Origin: Dromiciops gliroides
Lineage: Eukaryota; Chordata; Mammalia; Microbiotheria; Microbiotheriidae
DNA: 64,000 nt
Direction of reading: 5' to 3'
Assembly (NCBI RefSeq): GCF_019393635.1
Contig: NC_057866.1
Coordinates: 8,915,723 to 8,979,722 of the forward strand
Shown here: positions 1 to 38,720 of the stretch, one piece after another
How the letters are laid out: each line of letters begins with the position of its first letter
Numbering within the stretch: the stretch's first letter is position 1
Made by a program: the position numbers and the translations under genes
The notes under the pieces: generated by a model
Seen by the model: only the letters and a program-made list of their open reading frames with translations
Told to the model about the DNA's origin: nothing
The model's database searches: none

Positions 1-1279
1 GTTTTTGTCATGTTTTTGATACGCTTGGGGAGGGTTGTTGTCACATCTTGGACATACACCCCAGGAGGACAATAGACCTCTCTCTTGTCATTATCAGGTC
101 TGCAGATAGCTATTTCTGTACTGAATCCCTGCTGTCTCTTTTACTCCGGTCCTTCCTAAATGTCCTCTCATCTGATTGCTTTTGTGGCTCTGCAAGGACC
201 TTTCAAGGCTTCTTTCTTCTCAAGGTACTCAGCTCTGTCCTCTCTAGGAGAAGCCTCAAATGTTTTTCCCCATGTTATTATCCATCCACATCTCTGTCTC
301 TCTCACATCTTCCTCCCTTCTCTTTCCCTCCATTTCTCTCTCTGATGGACAGTGGTCCAATCTGTTTTTAAATTCGAATACAGCTCTACTTTCCTTTTCC
401 TTTTCTCTCTTCTTTGTAGCATTCTTCTATTCTCCATCATTCTGAGAAGGACAAAATCTCCTCTCCTTACCTCAGATCCTTCCCCCCTTTTCCCAATGAA
501 TTCTTCCTTCTGTTTCATTCTGAAGCCCTTTGTTCTCTCCAACAACCTGGAGTGTGGACAGCTGTTTTTCCAGTCCCTTTGTGTTTTCCTCCAGGAGGGA
601 GATCAGCCTACACTTGGAACCCAGATAACAGACCCGCAGCTATGGAAGGAATATCACTGTTGCCGTAGGCTGGAAGTCACCGCCCACTTTCCCTTCTCCA
701 TAGTAGTCGAGATTTTCCCTATCATTTCTTAAGGTGTTGGCGCTTCATCCATTGTACCAATTAAATTCTCTCATCATCTGCCTAACCTTTTATCTTGCCG
801 GCTACTTTCTCCCTACCTTTCTGGAGTCTTCCTCTTCAGCTTGATTTGCTCACACTCCTTAATCCTTCACTAGCCTCCTAAATCTTCCCTTATTCTGCAC
901 CATTATAATCTAGGCGCAGACCAGCACCTAGATCTGGCAAGGGTTCAACTTTTTCCACTAATTTTCCCCAAATTTTGCCAAAATTCTCCCCAAATTCAAC
1001 CCGACCTACTTCAGTAGCCAAAATCCACTAAGCCAACTCTTTCCTTTTCTCCCATGGAAAGTGGGAGCAAAAGCACAGAAGATTCATTTAAGAGGCAGAA
1101 TAGGTCAAACTTCTATAGGAATTTTCAAGTGTTTTAGAATCAAGTTTGCTTAGATGTCTCAAGTTTGCTTATCTCCACCTATTAATTTTTTATTTTCTTC
1201 TAATTTGGTTTTGATCTTTGTTCTAAAAAGGCAATGGTTGAAGACAATGTGCAGACGACTGATTGGCAGTGACACATCG
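1..1279. other. Intergenic DNA, nothing recognised
   Basis: AT- and pyrimidine-rich sequence downstream of PACS1. I recognise no gene and no repeat family with confidence. Confidence 0.6.
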
Positions 1280-1325
1280 CCCCCCCCCTCCCCATCCCCA
1301 TCCCCATCCCCATCCCCACCCCCAT
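1280..1325. repeat. (CCCCAT)n simple repeat
   Basis: About six CCCCAT-type hexamers with flanking C runs. Confidence 0.92.
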
Positions 1326-1368
1326 TCACTAAGGGCTCTTTAGATATGGTCAGTTTCATTATTTGGTG

Positions 1369-1621
1369 CTATATAGTGTAGTGGATAGAGCCCTGGACCT
1401 CGAGTCAGGAAGACTAACTTTCATGGGTTCAAATCTGGCCTCAGACACTTAGTAGCTGTGTGACCCTGGACAAGTCACTTAACCCTGTTTGCCTCACTTT
1501 CCTCGTCTGCAAAATAAACTGGAGAAGGAAATGGCAGAGCATTGCAACGTATCTCTGCCAAGAAAACCCCAAATGGGGTCATGAAGAGTCAGACACGACT
1601 GAAAAACAAGTCAACAACAAA
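1369..1621 (+). mobile_element. Older SINE with long 3' tail
   Basis: GTGGATAGAGCCCTGGACCT, ACTTAGTAGCTGTGTGACCC, GCCAAGAAAACCCCAAATGG and GTCAGACACGACTGAAAAAC. It belongs to the same subfamily as 26755. Confidence 0.8.
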
Positions 1622-2554
1622 AATATTCGACACTTCCCGATTCTTTTTTGGAATAAAGTACTTATTATATAGAGGTGTAAAGCTTCTGTGTAGCCTCCCT
1701 GACTTCACACTCCTTTCTTTCTTAATCCTCAGCCATATTTTCCAACATATTTTTTTACCATCCTTGCTTATGCCCGCCTTTGCATTGAAATCACCCCAAA
1801 ACAATGGAGGGTCTAATGGAATTGTTTAGACATTTTCTGCCCTGTCCCTAATCCTTGGCGATGGGTATTGGCTCAGAAGCAACAATTACTTTGTGATGGT
1901 CCCGTCATATATGCTGAGCAGGAGCAACATGAAACATTCCTCATTGAGTTGTTGGTACGTAAGAAAACTTGCCTCTCTTGGAGAGAACCTAGAACCACCC
2001 GTCCGCTGGGCCAAGAAGGTGCCTTTGTCTTCTGCTTCCAGTTATGTCCATTCCACCGGGCAGGACCTCATGCCTGGAGCTCTTCACATATCTCTGCACC
2101 ATCACCTTTTGGTGATGTCTCCCCCAGTAAAATGACAACTGGAGAGCAAGGGTTTTTCTATTGCTTTTTCATTTGGGCTTTGTAGAGGGGATACAGTCTG
2201 TATTAAGTGCTGGGTCCACAGCAGGCTATAAACTTGCATGTAGTCAGCCCTTAATATAGCTTTTAACTACGTGACGGATTTACCGATGAAAAGAAAGAGG
2301 GCCCCTCATGACTGAGGGCCGTTTTGGTTTTTCCTCTGCTCTGTGAGTGCCTGTGGATAGCCAAGTGGTGGCAGGCTTCTTTGTGCCTTAAGACCTGTAC
2401 TCAGCGCCTCTACATCTTAGCACAATCTATCAGTGCTTCTAAGGATTTGGGAACAGCAGAGAAATCAATTAGAATATTGGATATTACCAAGTGTCAGAAG
2501 GTGCCTGTCAGATTTACCAATCACATAAGGTCAGGGAAGACTTGAGCGTCTACC
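1622..2554. other. Intergenic DNA, nothing clearly recognised
   Basis: Unique or strongly decayed sequence. A MIR-like scrap may lie near 2185-2235. No gene is supported. Confidence 0.55.
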
Positions 2555-2703
2555 TTTTTTTTTTTTTTTTTGCAGGGCAATGAGGGTTAAGTGACTTGCC
2601 CACGGTCACACAGCTAGTGTCAAGTGTTTGAGGCTGGATTTGAACTCAGATCCTCCTGAGTCCAAGGCTGGTGCTCTATCCACTGCGCCACCTAGCTGCC
2701 CCC
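2555..2703 (-). mobile_element. tRNA-derived marsupial SINE
   Basis: An inverted full-length copy. TGAGCGTCTAC at 2543-2553 and TGAGCATCTAC at 2704-2714 form an imperfect target duplication. Confidence 0.92.
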
Positions 2704-2882
2704 TGAGCATCTACTTTTAAAGTTCCAGGAGATGGGAATTGAGCTGAGGCTTTGAGGGCGAGTAGCAAGTGATAACAGCAGAAAGGAGGCAAGAGGACTA
2801 GGCAGGCCTGGATGGGCATATATGTAGGGAACAGTGGGAGATGAAGTGGGATGTAGGGTCAGGGTTAAAATTTAATTGCACA

Positions 2883-3034
2883 GGGGCAGCTAGGTGGTGC
2901 AGTGGATAGAGCACCGGCCCTGGAGTCAGGAGTACCTGAGTTCAAATCCGGCTTCAGACATTTGACACTTACTAGCTGTGTGACCCTGGGCAAGTCACTT
3001 AACCCCAATTGCCTCACCAAAAAAAAAAAAAAAA
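2883..3034 (+). mobile_element. tRNA-derived marsupial SINE
   Basis: A full-length copy with A tail. TTAATTGCACAG is duplicated just before it (from 2872) and at 3035-3046. Confidence 0.93.
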
Positions 3035-3319
3035 TTAATTGCACAGGCAGCAGGGAGCTGCACTGAGGGCTGTGGTGATCATGGTGTCTCCATTACAAGC
3101 CCCCAAACAGCATCACCCCCAAAGAATCCTCAGAAGTTGTCTGCACTGGCCTGACTGCTGGGAGGGAGGACGGGGGGGATTGGGAGGGGGAAGAGCCCTG
3201 GCACCTCCCTTGAAGGGTTGCTGTGAGAGGATCAAGCCATCGCTTCCCATGTCCTCCCCTTCCCTGAAGTAAGAGCTAAGGGCTAGCACTGGCAGAGGAG
3301 ACACACAAAATCCCAGGCA

Positions 3320-4554
3320 GCTGGTAAGAAATCACCAGTTTATTGAATGAAAAACCCAACAGCGACTCCCCCCATAGCCACGGCCCCAGCCAGGAGAACA
3401 GCTGAGCCCAGGCCAGGTGCTTTGGACAGCAGGACTGAGGAACAGGACAGGAGGGGCAGGAAGCTGAGCTAGGACGACACCTTTCAGAACAAAGTTCTGT
3501 CCAAACCTGTGCTGGGGGGGGGGGGGGGTCTTGGTGGACAGACACTGGAGGACTGACTTCTGTAGCCCAAGCACCCGGGGCAGGGGGGTAGAGGGAGAAG
3601 CTAGGGTTCAGACATCTGCATCCATGAGGAGGAGAGAAGGAAGCTGGGGGATCTGAGCGCAAGTTGGACTCCATCTGGGAGGCTGCTCCCTAGGGCAGGG
3701 GGCTCACAGAGAGAGGAGGGGGAAGACTGACAGCTGGGTTGGGGTGCCAGGGCAGGAAGCCTGGCAGAGGCAGGACAAGGCTGCAATGTGGGCAGGAGTG
3801 TTGGGAGCAGAGGAGCTGGAGTGCATGGGAATCACACTGCGGGGGCAGGGGCAGAGCATCGGGGAACAGAAGCCAATGAGCTCTCAAAGACACACACACA
3901 CATCGACAGGGACACTTCTGGGGACACTGGGGGGCAGAGAGCAGTTCACCTCTCTACCCAGCCAGCCAGGAGATGGGGGGAGCGGCCACCTGATTTGCCC
4001 CCTCTTACTGGGAGGCCGGCCCGGCTCTGCCCCTGTGGACTTGGGCTGACCCTTGCTTCTCCCTTGGGAAAGCCAAGCTGGCTTGTGGCAGAGATGATGT
4101 TGGCGGGGCAGGGAGGGCAGTGAACTGCCTCCTGACAAAGGGCTGGGGACCCGAGGGGGACCCCAGCCTGGGAGGAGGTGGGACAAGTAACTTTGGGAGA
4201 CAGTGGCCTTAAATGCAGAGATGGGTAACCAACCAGGCAGGGGCCAGGAATGGTCTGTTCCCTTGGCTGGACTGGGGCCCCAGGGGCTGGGGGTGGGGTC
4301 TACTCAAGGGGCCCCCTCAGAAGAGTTTTTAAATTCCAGTGATTGACGGGTGCCTGAGAAGGAGGCTCAGGGCCCAAGTGGGGGGTAGGGGGTAGGTACA
4401 GGAGGGTGGGGGGAGTGACCAGCTTCCCCAGTGGCAGTGTCCCTTAGGAGTGGCCCCAGGCCTGCCGGCATCCCCCCCCCCCATAGGAGGTGCCCCGGAC
4501 CAGCAGACGACACAAAGGGAGAACAGTGGGGTCCTTGGCCAGGAAGCAAGGTGG
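3320..4554 (-). other. PACS1: PACS1 3' untranslated region
   Basis: This is the GC-rich sequence between the TGA stop (4555-4557) and the poly(A) signal at 3339-3344. The distal end is approximate, because cleavage is expected 10-30 bases past the signal, about 3309-3329. No SINE or LINE interrupts it. G-rich runs near 3514-3528 and a C-run near 4470-4482 are short homopolymers. The implied length of about 1.2 kb is reasonable for this gene. Long open frames on both strands here are by-products of high GC content and were not called. Confidence 0.75.
3339..3344 (-). terminator. PACS1: PACS1 polyadenylation signal AATAAA
   Basis: TTTATT on the plus strand reads AATAAA on the minus strand, about 1.2 kb past the PACS1 stop codon. 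It is the first canonical hexamer I found downstream of the stop, and it lies just before the gene-distal SINE-containing sequence. Confidence 0.7.
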
Positions 4555-31511
<26,957 letters not shown>

Positions 31512-33544
31512 CTAGGAGAGGAGAGAACACAGCCTGTCAAAGGTAAGACACGGGAAGGGAGAGAAAATGAAGCTCTTTCCAGGAAGGTCTAAGAGTCCTT
31601 GGCCAAGTGGCCAAAATAAGTCCACGAACAGGGCGCCAAAGGCTCTCCCTGCAGAGCAGGGAAAGGGAGGGGGCTCCGGCCCAGAGAAGTTTGTCAGGTT
31701 ACCCCCTCATCATGTCAACTCAGTTCATTCTTAGCCTGGCGCCTGGACCACAATAAGTCCTGACTGATGAAGGAACCGTGAAAGCGCTATCTCCTAAGTA
31801 CACTTGGGGAGGCTCCGGTCCCGGACCACATAGTTCTCCTCCGAGAGGATGGCGTAAAGGAAAGGAGGCCTTCAAAGTCTCACTCTCAAGCCGAGGCTGT
31901 GTCTACCATGGTACCCAAATCACTGCCCCACTGCACCTCTAAGTCAGACCCAAGAGCCGCAGCTTTCCCCACAGACGATTTGTTTTCACACCCTCCCCCC
32001 CACTTGAGAGCATGAGAAGGTTTACTTTTTGAACCTGGCTCCATGACTTTGCATTTGGGTCCAGACCATCATCTAGCAGTTGGCTCAACCTTCTTGCCCC
32101 TCCATATCAGAGGCCATGGTGACATCACCAATCACAATGGTCAAAGAGACCATCCAACGAGGTTCCCTCCCACTCCCTCTGATTGGTGTGAAGAGCACGA
32201 GCCCCAAAGGAAGAGAGGCTGCTGAGTGAAAGAGAAGAGGGAGAATGTGGAAGTGATGATGGGGAACAAGGAGTCCCCCCCGCTCCCCCTGCCCTGATCA
32301 GGGCACCGAGGAGAACTTGTGAAGGCACAGCTGGGACTAGAAAGGGTGGTCGGGGAGGCTGCATCACTGGGGGAGCCAGATTTCAGTAGGAGCTTCAAGA
32401 TGGAAGGGTTGGGAGAGGAAAAGCTCTAGGGTGCAGGGCAGCCTGCTGGCTCTGGAACATCCCAGAGGACAGAGTGGAAAGGAAGGCTGGCGCTCGCTCC
32501 ATCAGAACTCGGGGTGGGGGCTGGGGAATGGGATTGGTGTGGTGGAGATTGGTAGGGAAGAGCGGGAGTGAGCATATTCATCGCAGAGCCCAAAGGAGGC
32601 TGGAGACTGAGCTGGAGGCAGGGACAAGATGGAAGGCCGATGGCCAGACGGGAGGCAAGGAAATGTGCAGCAGCAGAAGGAAGGCGTGAGGTCAAAGGCG
32701 AGGCCTGCAGAGCTCAGGCCCCACTCCCTGTCCTCCACCACTGGGGGTTGATGAGGCTTCTTTCCAGCGCCCAGCAAGCTCGGCCTTCCATACCGAAGAA
32801 TCCCGTGCCGTCCTGATGAGTCTTTAAAGCAGAGGGAAGACGAGGCCATGGAAGGAGGTAAAACAGTGAAGCGCAACCATTGAGAGGCTGTGCTTTGATT
32901 CTGTGCTCTCAGGGAGCCAGATGCCTCTGTAGCAGCCACAGCCAGGAATGCGAGGAGCCAGGCCCTGAGTGGGGGGTGCGGAGGGGGCAGCATCATAGGC
33001 CCAGACTTCTCCTTTTAGAGGAAAGCCGAGCAGATTGGGAGCAGCTGTGTGAACCACTTATCACCAGGGAAACAGAATGAAGATTTTTTTCAAACAACAA
33101 GATTCTGGACGGGTTCAGGGACAACCCACGGGCCATGGTCAGGTGGCATGAGCACAATACATATTTCCCCAGGTCTTCTGGAAGCCTGCTCTTGGGTGGC
33201 AAATTCCAGAAGCCAAGCGGATGGCAGCTCTTCTTCACCCGAGCTGCTGGTGCTCCCCATGTGGGAAGGCAGCCTGGCAGTGTGTGCCACAGGAAGCAAT
33301 GACAGACTGGACCTGGCAGGACCAAAGGGGTTGTTGACAACATGACGGCCGGCCTCCTCTCCCATCCTGCTTTGACAGAGTGCACCAGATCCCACATCTG
33401 ACCACGCAACTCCCAGCTCAAACGACTCTGAGGGATAAAGAATAGACTCCTGCTTGGCTTTTATTAAGCCTTTCACCAAAACAACAAAAAGCCAAACAAA
33501 AAAATAAAGCCTTTCACAATATGACCACCATCCACTTCTCCGCC

Positions 33545-33757
33545 CTTTCTTGCCGTTCAGTCATTTCAGTTGTGTCGACTTCTTGTGACCCCATTTTGGG
33601 TGCCTTCTCCAGCTCATTTTATAGGTGAGGAAACTGAGGCAGAGTTAAGTGACTTGCCCAGGGTCACCTAGCTAGAATCTGAGGCTGTATTTGAACTTGG
33701 GGCTTTCTGTTTCCAGGCCTGAGGGCTCTAGCCACTGAGCCACCTAGCTGACCTACT
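33545..33757 (-). mobile_element. Older SINE with long 3' tail
   Basis: Inverted copy: TTCAGTTGTGTCGACTTCTT, GTGACCCCATTTTGGG, GAGGAAACTGAGGCAG and ending GCCACCTAGCTGACC. Confidence 0.75.
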
Positions 33758-33779
33758 GACTACCCTTACAGCACATTAT

Positions 33780-34230
33780 ACTCCAGCCAAACTGGTGCTG
33801 AGTGAAATGAGCAGAACCAGGAGAACATCATACACAGTAACAGCAACATTGTATGATGATCAGCTACAATAAACTTAGCTCTTCTCAACAATGCGATGAT
33901 CCAAGACATTTCCAAAGGACTCATGATGGAAAATGCTCCCCACGTCCAGAAAAAGAACTGTGGAATCTGAATGCAGATTGAGCCAGACTGTTTCTACTTT
34001 TGCTTTTTGCTTTTGTTCTGATTCTTCTTTCACAACATGACTAATGTGGGAATAGCTTTATGTGACGGTCATGTATAACCTATATCAGATTGCTTGCTAT
34101 CTTGGGGAGGGGGAGGGAAGGGAAGGAGGGAGAAAAATTTGGAACTAAAAATCTTACAAAAACAAATGTCAAAAACTATCTTTACATGTAACTGGGGAAA
34201 AAATACTATTAAGGAAAAAAAGGAAATGGA
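33780..34230 (+). mobile_element. L1 3' end (marsupial type)
   Basis: Begins near GTGAAATGAGCAGAACCAGG and continues through CAAAGGACTCATGATGGAAA and CTATATCAGATTGCTTGCT to an A-rich end. It is a 5'-truncated L1 copy without intact coding sequence. Confidence 0.85.
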
Positions 34231-34754
34231 TTTTCCCCAAGGACCCAGAAGAAAAGAGGCACGAGAATAAGCAACCTAGGAAAGAACGTGGTCACTTGAC
34301 CCACAGAACAATGAGGGCACATCCCTGCACCCCACCCAGACTTGCCAATATCAGACCAGGGTTTGGAAGAACATTGCAAACCAAGGGCACGAGGTTCTGA
34401 AATTCTAGGACACCCAAGTACTTGGAGGCACCAGTGGCTCTCCTAATCCTTTTTCCATGAGCATACCTGTGTCAGGAAATACAACATTGATTTGAATAAC
34501 ATTTTATCCTTTTGTCTGAAAGCCAATTTTGGTTGTTTCCCCTAACGACTGCCTTGACATTTTGTTCTTTTAACACTCTGCTTCATCGGTGAGTGGAATG
34601 AGCCAAAAGGAAGCAGCCATGTCCCCAAGTGGAAACTCCCAGGACGGAGAAGCCTTCCAGTACGAGGTGCCCCACAGGGCCTGGTGCCCACTAAGGCCAC
34701 ACCCACAGCTACTAGACAAGGAGCTCAGGGATCAACCTGTGCTGGTGGAAACAG

Positions 34755-34965
34755 CGGCCATGAAGACCTCAATTCAAACCCTGCCTCAGATACTTACTAT
34801 CACTTAACCTCTATTTCCTACAGTTTCCTTATCTGTAAAATGGTGATTAAAAAACAGCACGCACTTCCCAAGATTGTTGTTTGGATAAAATGAGATAATA
34901 TATGTAAAGTGCTTCGAAAGCCTGAAAGTACCGGGCAAATGGTAGTTACTATTATCAAATTAAGC
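34755..34965 (+). mobile_element. CORE-SINE/MIR-type element
   Basis: ATTCAAACCCTGCCTCAGAT, then TTTCCTTATCTGTAAAATGG, TAAAATGAGATAATATATG and TAAAGTGCTTCGAAAG. It runs into a CA-rich tract. Confidence 0.65.
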
Positions 34966-35012
34966 ACACGCACGCACACACACACACACGTGCACACACA
35001 CATGCACACTCC
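34966..35012. repeat. CA-rich microsatellite
   Basis: Interrupted CACG/CACA repeat following the CORE-SINE. Confidence 0.8.
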
Positions 35013-36184
35013 ACGCACCCCGCAGCTAAGAACTCCTATTCTAGGATTCAAACCCACCTTGTCTGGCACACATGCAAAGCCCTTCATTACCTGCCTCTCC
35101 TTGAGGCTGCGTTCTCTTTGCTGTTCCTCATATCGGATGATCCATCTCATCCAGGGAGGCCCTACTTTGTCTGTGATCCTGAGCTCACTTCAATTCACCT
35201 GGTAGGTGTTAACCAACCTGCCTAAGACCTGGCCTTGCTGGACACCAGGCAAGGGGTGGGCTCTCCCCGGCCACAGGAGAAGGTGCAAAGGACAAACAAC
35301 CTTCAAATAAGTAAGGATTAAAGCCAACACACCCCCATTCACTCCCAACAGCTTTGGAAAATGAAGGTTGTTCTTCAAACACATTTTTCTCCCCGTTTCT
35401 GGTCCCCTCGAAGGTGAGGGCTGAGAAGCCTGCTCCTTGACCCCTCCCAGCCCTGGCTGAACGATACTGAGGTCCACAAGAGAAAGGGAAGAGGCTGTGG
35501 CAGCCACTGGCGGTGAGGCCCCAGGGATGGAGGGAGGGCCAGAGCCCTTCTCTTCTTCCTCTCTCCCAGTCCTCCTGCTTCTACATCTCTGACCCCGCAG
35601 GAAACCTCCAGGGAAAAATCACCCAGACTGCGCGGCCCCAGCATCGTTTTCCATCAGGGTTAGTGATGGTGCAATAATAACGCAGACCGATTCCCACATT
35701 TCTCCTGACAGAGAACACCGCCATCTGCTCGGTGGCTCAGGTCTAGAAAGAAGCCAGCAAATCAACCCACGCTACTCAGTGCCTACTGTGGCCGGAACGC
35801 TGAAGCCACGGCAGAAATATCTGCTCCAGACGGCTCTCCCCGAAGGACATAACCTACTCCTGTTGTCCGGGCGAGGGGCTGCCGAGGGGGTCAATCAATC
35901 TGGTCACCTCACCCACTTACAGGAAGCTCCTTTCACCAGGTGGAAGCAATCTCAAGCAAGGGCTTGAGTTTCAATGTTCCGTCATCTTCTATCATCCTAA
36001 CTTTCCTTCCTTCCCCATCCCAGCCCTCAGTGACCCAGCTCAAGCAAGTCTCTGGCTCCCCTGTGCTATCTGGGATGGTGCCTTGCCAAGCCCAGCCTTG
36101 AATCACACACCCCAATGTTCCCTCCTGCTCCACACAGCTGAAAAGAAACCTCTCCAATTACAGAGCTGCTGGCTCAGGTCACCT

Positions 36185-36760
36185 GTCAGTCAGTGAACAT
36201 TTATTAGGCGCCTACAGTGTGCTGGGGATGCAAGAAGAGGCAAAAGCCAGTCCCATCCTCGAGGAATTCAAAATCTAATGGGAAGACAACAAGCAAGCAA
36301 CAGACACAGAGAAAAAATAGGAAATAACCCATGGGGAGCAGGCACTGGAGCAGGCTTCCTGGAGGAGGCGGGATTTCAGCTGGAATATGATGGCAGTCAG
36401 GAGTCAGAGATGAGGAGGGAGAACCTGCCAGAACTGGGGCACAGCCAGAGAAAATACCAGGAGGCTGGTGATGGGGAGCCTGGGAAGAGAGGCTCTGAAG
36501 GGCTCTGAACGTCAAACAGCATCTGGGGTTCAATCCTGGAGGATGGGAGTCACCAGAGTTTGCTGGGTACGGGATGACACGGTCAGACCTGGGCGTCAGG
36601 AGAATCCCTTTGGTGCAGCCGAGTGGAAGACGGACTGAGTGGGGGAAGAACTTGGAAGCAGGCAGCCCCACCAGCAGGTTACTGTAATAACTCAGGTGTG
36701 ATGTGATGAGGACCTGCTCCAGGAAGGTGCAGGGTCAGGAGAGAAGGGGACACTTCATGC
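36185..36760 (-). mobile_element. LINE L2 3' fragment
   Basis: Starts with the L2 terminus in reverse, AACATTTATTAGGCGCCTAC, and continues through GGAAGACAACAAGCAAGC, GGGCTCTGAACGTCAAAC and CACCAGCAGGTTACTGTAAT. A plus-strand L2 segment follows directly. Confidence 0.75.
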
Positions 36761-37175
36761 CTGGACTACTGCCTCAGTCTCCTCCAGGCTCTATCCAGCT
36801 GCAACAACTCACTAAACCCCAGAGGCTCCTTAGTAGCTCCCTTCACAAACCGGCCCCTTCCTCCCTTTAAATTCTCTACACACCTGAGGCTCCAGAGCCA
36901 CTGTGGTCCTCGCTCCATTCCTGATGCTAACCACCCACACCTTTCTGTCCTGCCTGTCCCCTCCCCTGGAAGTCTCTTCCTCTTCACTGCTGAACCTTGG
37001 CTTCCCTCAAGATTCAGCTACCTTTCTGGCTTCCTCTAAAAGGCAGTTTCTGCCCCCAACCTGGACTGCCAGGTTGCCTCCCATTTACCCGGTGTCTACC
37101 TTGGATGGCTGTTCATTAGACTGTGGCTCCTTCAAGGGAGAGACAGCACTCACCACCATCAACAACAGCTAATAT
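36760..37175 (+). mobile_element. LINE L2 fragment, opposite orientation
   Basis: CCTGGACTACTGCCTCAGTC, then CTTCAAGGGAGAGACAGCAC near the 3' side: forward L2 order. It abuts the inverted copy at 36185, so two L2 copies lie in opposite orientation here. Confidence 0.65.
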
Positions 37176-37649
37176 TTCCATAGTGCTTCTTTTGAACTGG
37201 AGCCACACAATCCCAGGTCATCTATAAAAGGTCAAACTCACTGAGAGCTGAAGTCATCCCATGGCCTGGAGCAAATGTAGCATCTCTGGGCAAAGTCCTG
37301 AGGAGGAGCTGCCTCAGGGGCAGGGAAGGAGAACCCTTTGTTCTCAGAAGGGTCCAGAGGATGCTGGGCTTCCAATCTTCCCACTTTGGTCTCAGAGCCA
37401 TCCCTGAGTTAGGTGATGGTGCTGTCGGCCTAGAGGAAGATCTGCAGCTCTTCAGAGAGCTCGGCTTCCTTTGGCTGCCCGAGCCCAAAGGGAATGTAGC
37501 CACCAAGAGGAGGGGGCTCTCCTGCCCTGTTCTCTCAACCCCATGAGTTCTGCGTCTGCCAGTAGAAGGGCCTGAGGTGTTTGTACCCACCATGTTTACT
37601 GTTCAACCTTAGCAAATGCCCGTTTCTCAAGGCTATTTATAGCTGGCTG

Positions 37650-37930
37650 ACTATATGATCTTAAAGACTTGGCTACTCTGATCAATACAAAGATCTAAGA
37701 CAATTCCAAAGGACTCATGATGAAAACAGCTAGCCACCTCTCGAGAGAACTGATGAACTCTGAGTACAAACTGAAGTACAGTTTTCTTGCTTTCTGTATT
37801 TTTTGGTGATATGGCTAACATGGAAATGTGTTTTGCTTATTTCACATCTATAATTGATTTCATTTTGCTTGTCTTCTCAGTGGACAGGGGAACAGAGAAA
37901 TTTGGAATTCAATTTTAAAAGAATATTAAA
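37650..37930 (+). mobile_element. Old L1-like 3' end
   Basis: CAATTCCAAAGGACTCATGA, then TGATATGGCTAACATGGAAA and CTGAGTACAAACTGAAG resemble a diverged L1 3' region ending in an A-rich tract. Confidence 0.55.
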
Positions 37931-38097
37931 AAATAATAAAAAGTTTTTGAGAAGGGGGAAAAAGGAGGAGGACCAAACACAAGTCTTACATCTTTCAATG
38001 AATCTCATATGGCTTCGGGAAAGATGAATGGAATCACATGGAAGGGGAGCAACACCTTGTTTCCTCTGGAAGACCCTCAGAAAAGTCAGTGATGTCC

Positions 38098-38239
38098 TTT
38101 TTTTGGTGGGGCAATGAGGGTTAAGTGACTTGCCCAGGGTCACACAGCTAGTAAGTGTCAAGTGTCTGAGGCCATATTTGAACTCAGGTCCTCCTGAACC
38201 CAGGGCTGGTGCTTTATCCACTGTGCCACCTAGCTGCCC
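38098..38239 (-). mobile_element. tRNA-derived marsupial SINE
   Basis: An inverted full-length copy (GGCAATGAGGGTTAAGTGAC to CCACCTAGCTGCCC), flanked by a short AGTGAT direct repeat. It is in PACS1 sense. Confidence 0.9.
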
Positions 38240-38562
38240 TAGTGATACCTCTAAATAAACCTTTTCCTCCTACCTGCTCACAGTTCTCCCTCTCTTTTAG
38301 ATGGGATCTTCAGCAGGGACAGTATTTCCTTATCTGGTGATGTAACTTATCAAGACAACTCGATTCTGATTCTCATTCATATTCATATTCTCTCTCTCTC
38401 ATTCGCCCCTTATCTCATCGGCCACTTTCTGCCCTTCTCAGTTGCAAGGAAAACAAAAGCAGCCTTGGCTTTCCTCACGTCTCTCCCACAAGCAGAACGG
38501 GGCCAGCCTGGATTGATCCTCTCTTGAAATCCACAGGGGAGTCTTCTGAAATGCACACTTCT

Positions 38563-38720
38563 TCTTCTTCTTTTTTTCAATTAATTAATTTATTTTAGTT
38601 TTCAACATTTCTTTAGATAAGATTTCCAATTTCCAATTTTTCTCCCTCCCCCCCTCCCCTAGACAGCAGGTGATCTGATATAGGTTTTATATATAAATAT
38701 AATAACATTAAACATATTTC
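38563..38720 (-). mobile_element. Very short L1 3' end insertion
   Basis: An inverted L1 3' terminus with CCAATTTTTCTCCCTCC and CTGATATAGGTTTTATATAT, only about 158 bp. The 15-bp target-site duplication GAAATGCACACTTCT is perfect at 38548-38562 and 38721-38735. Confidence 0.9.

Noticed and set aside
1..3300. Neighbouring gene downstream of PACS1 (KLC2 in human)
   Set aside because: No kinesin light chain-like or other exon was recognised; only intergenic DNA and repeats.
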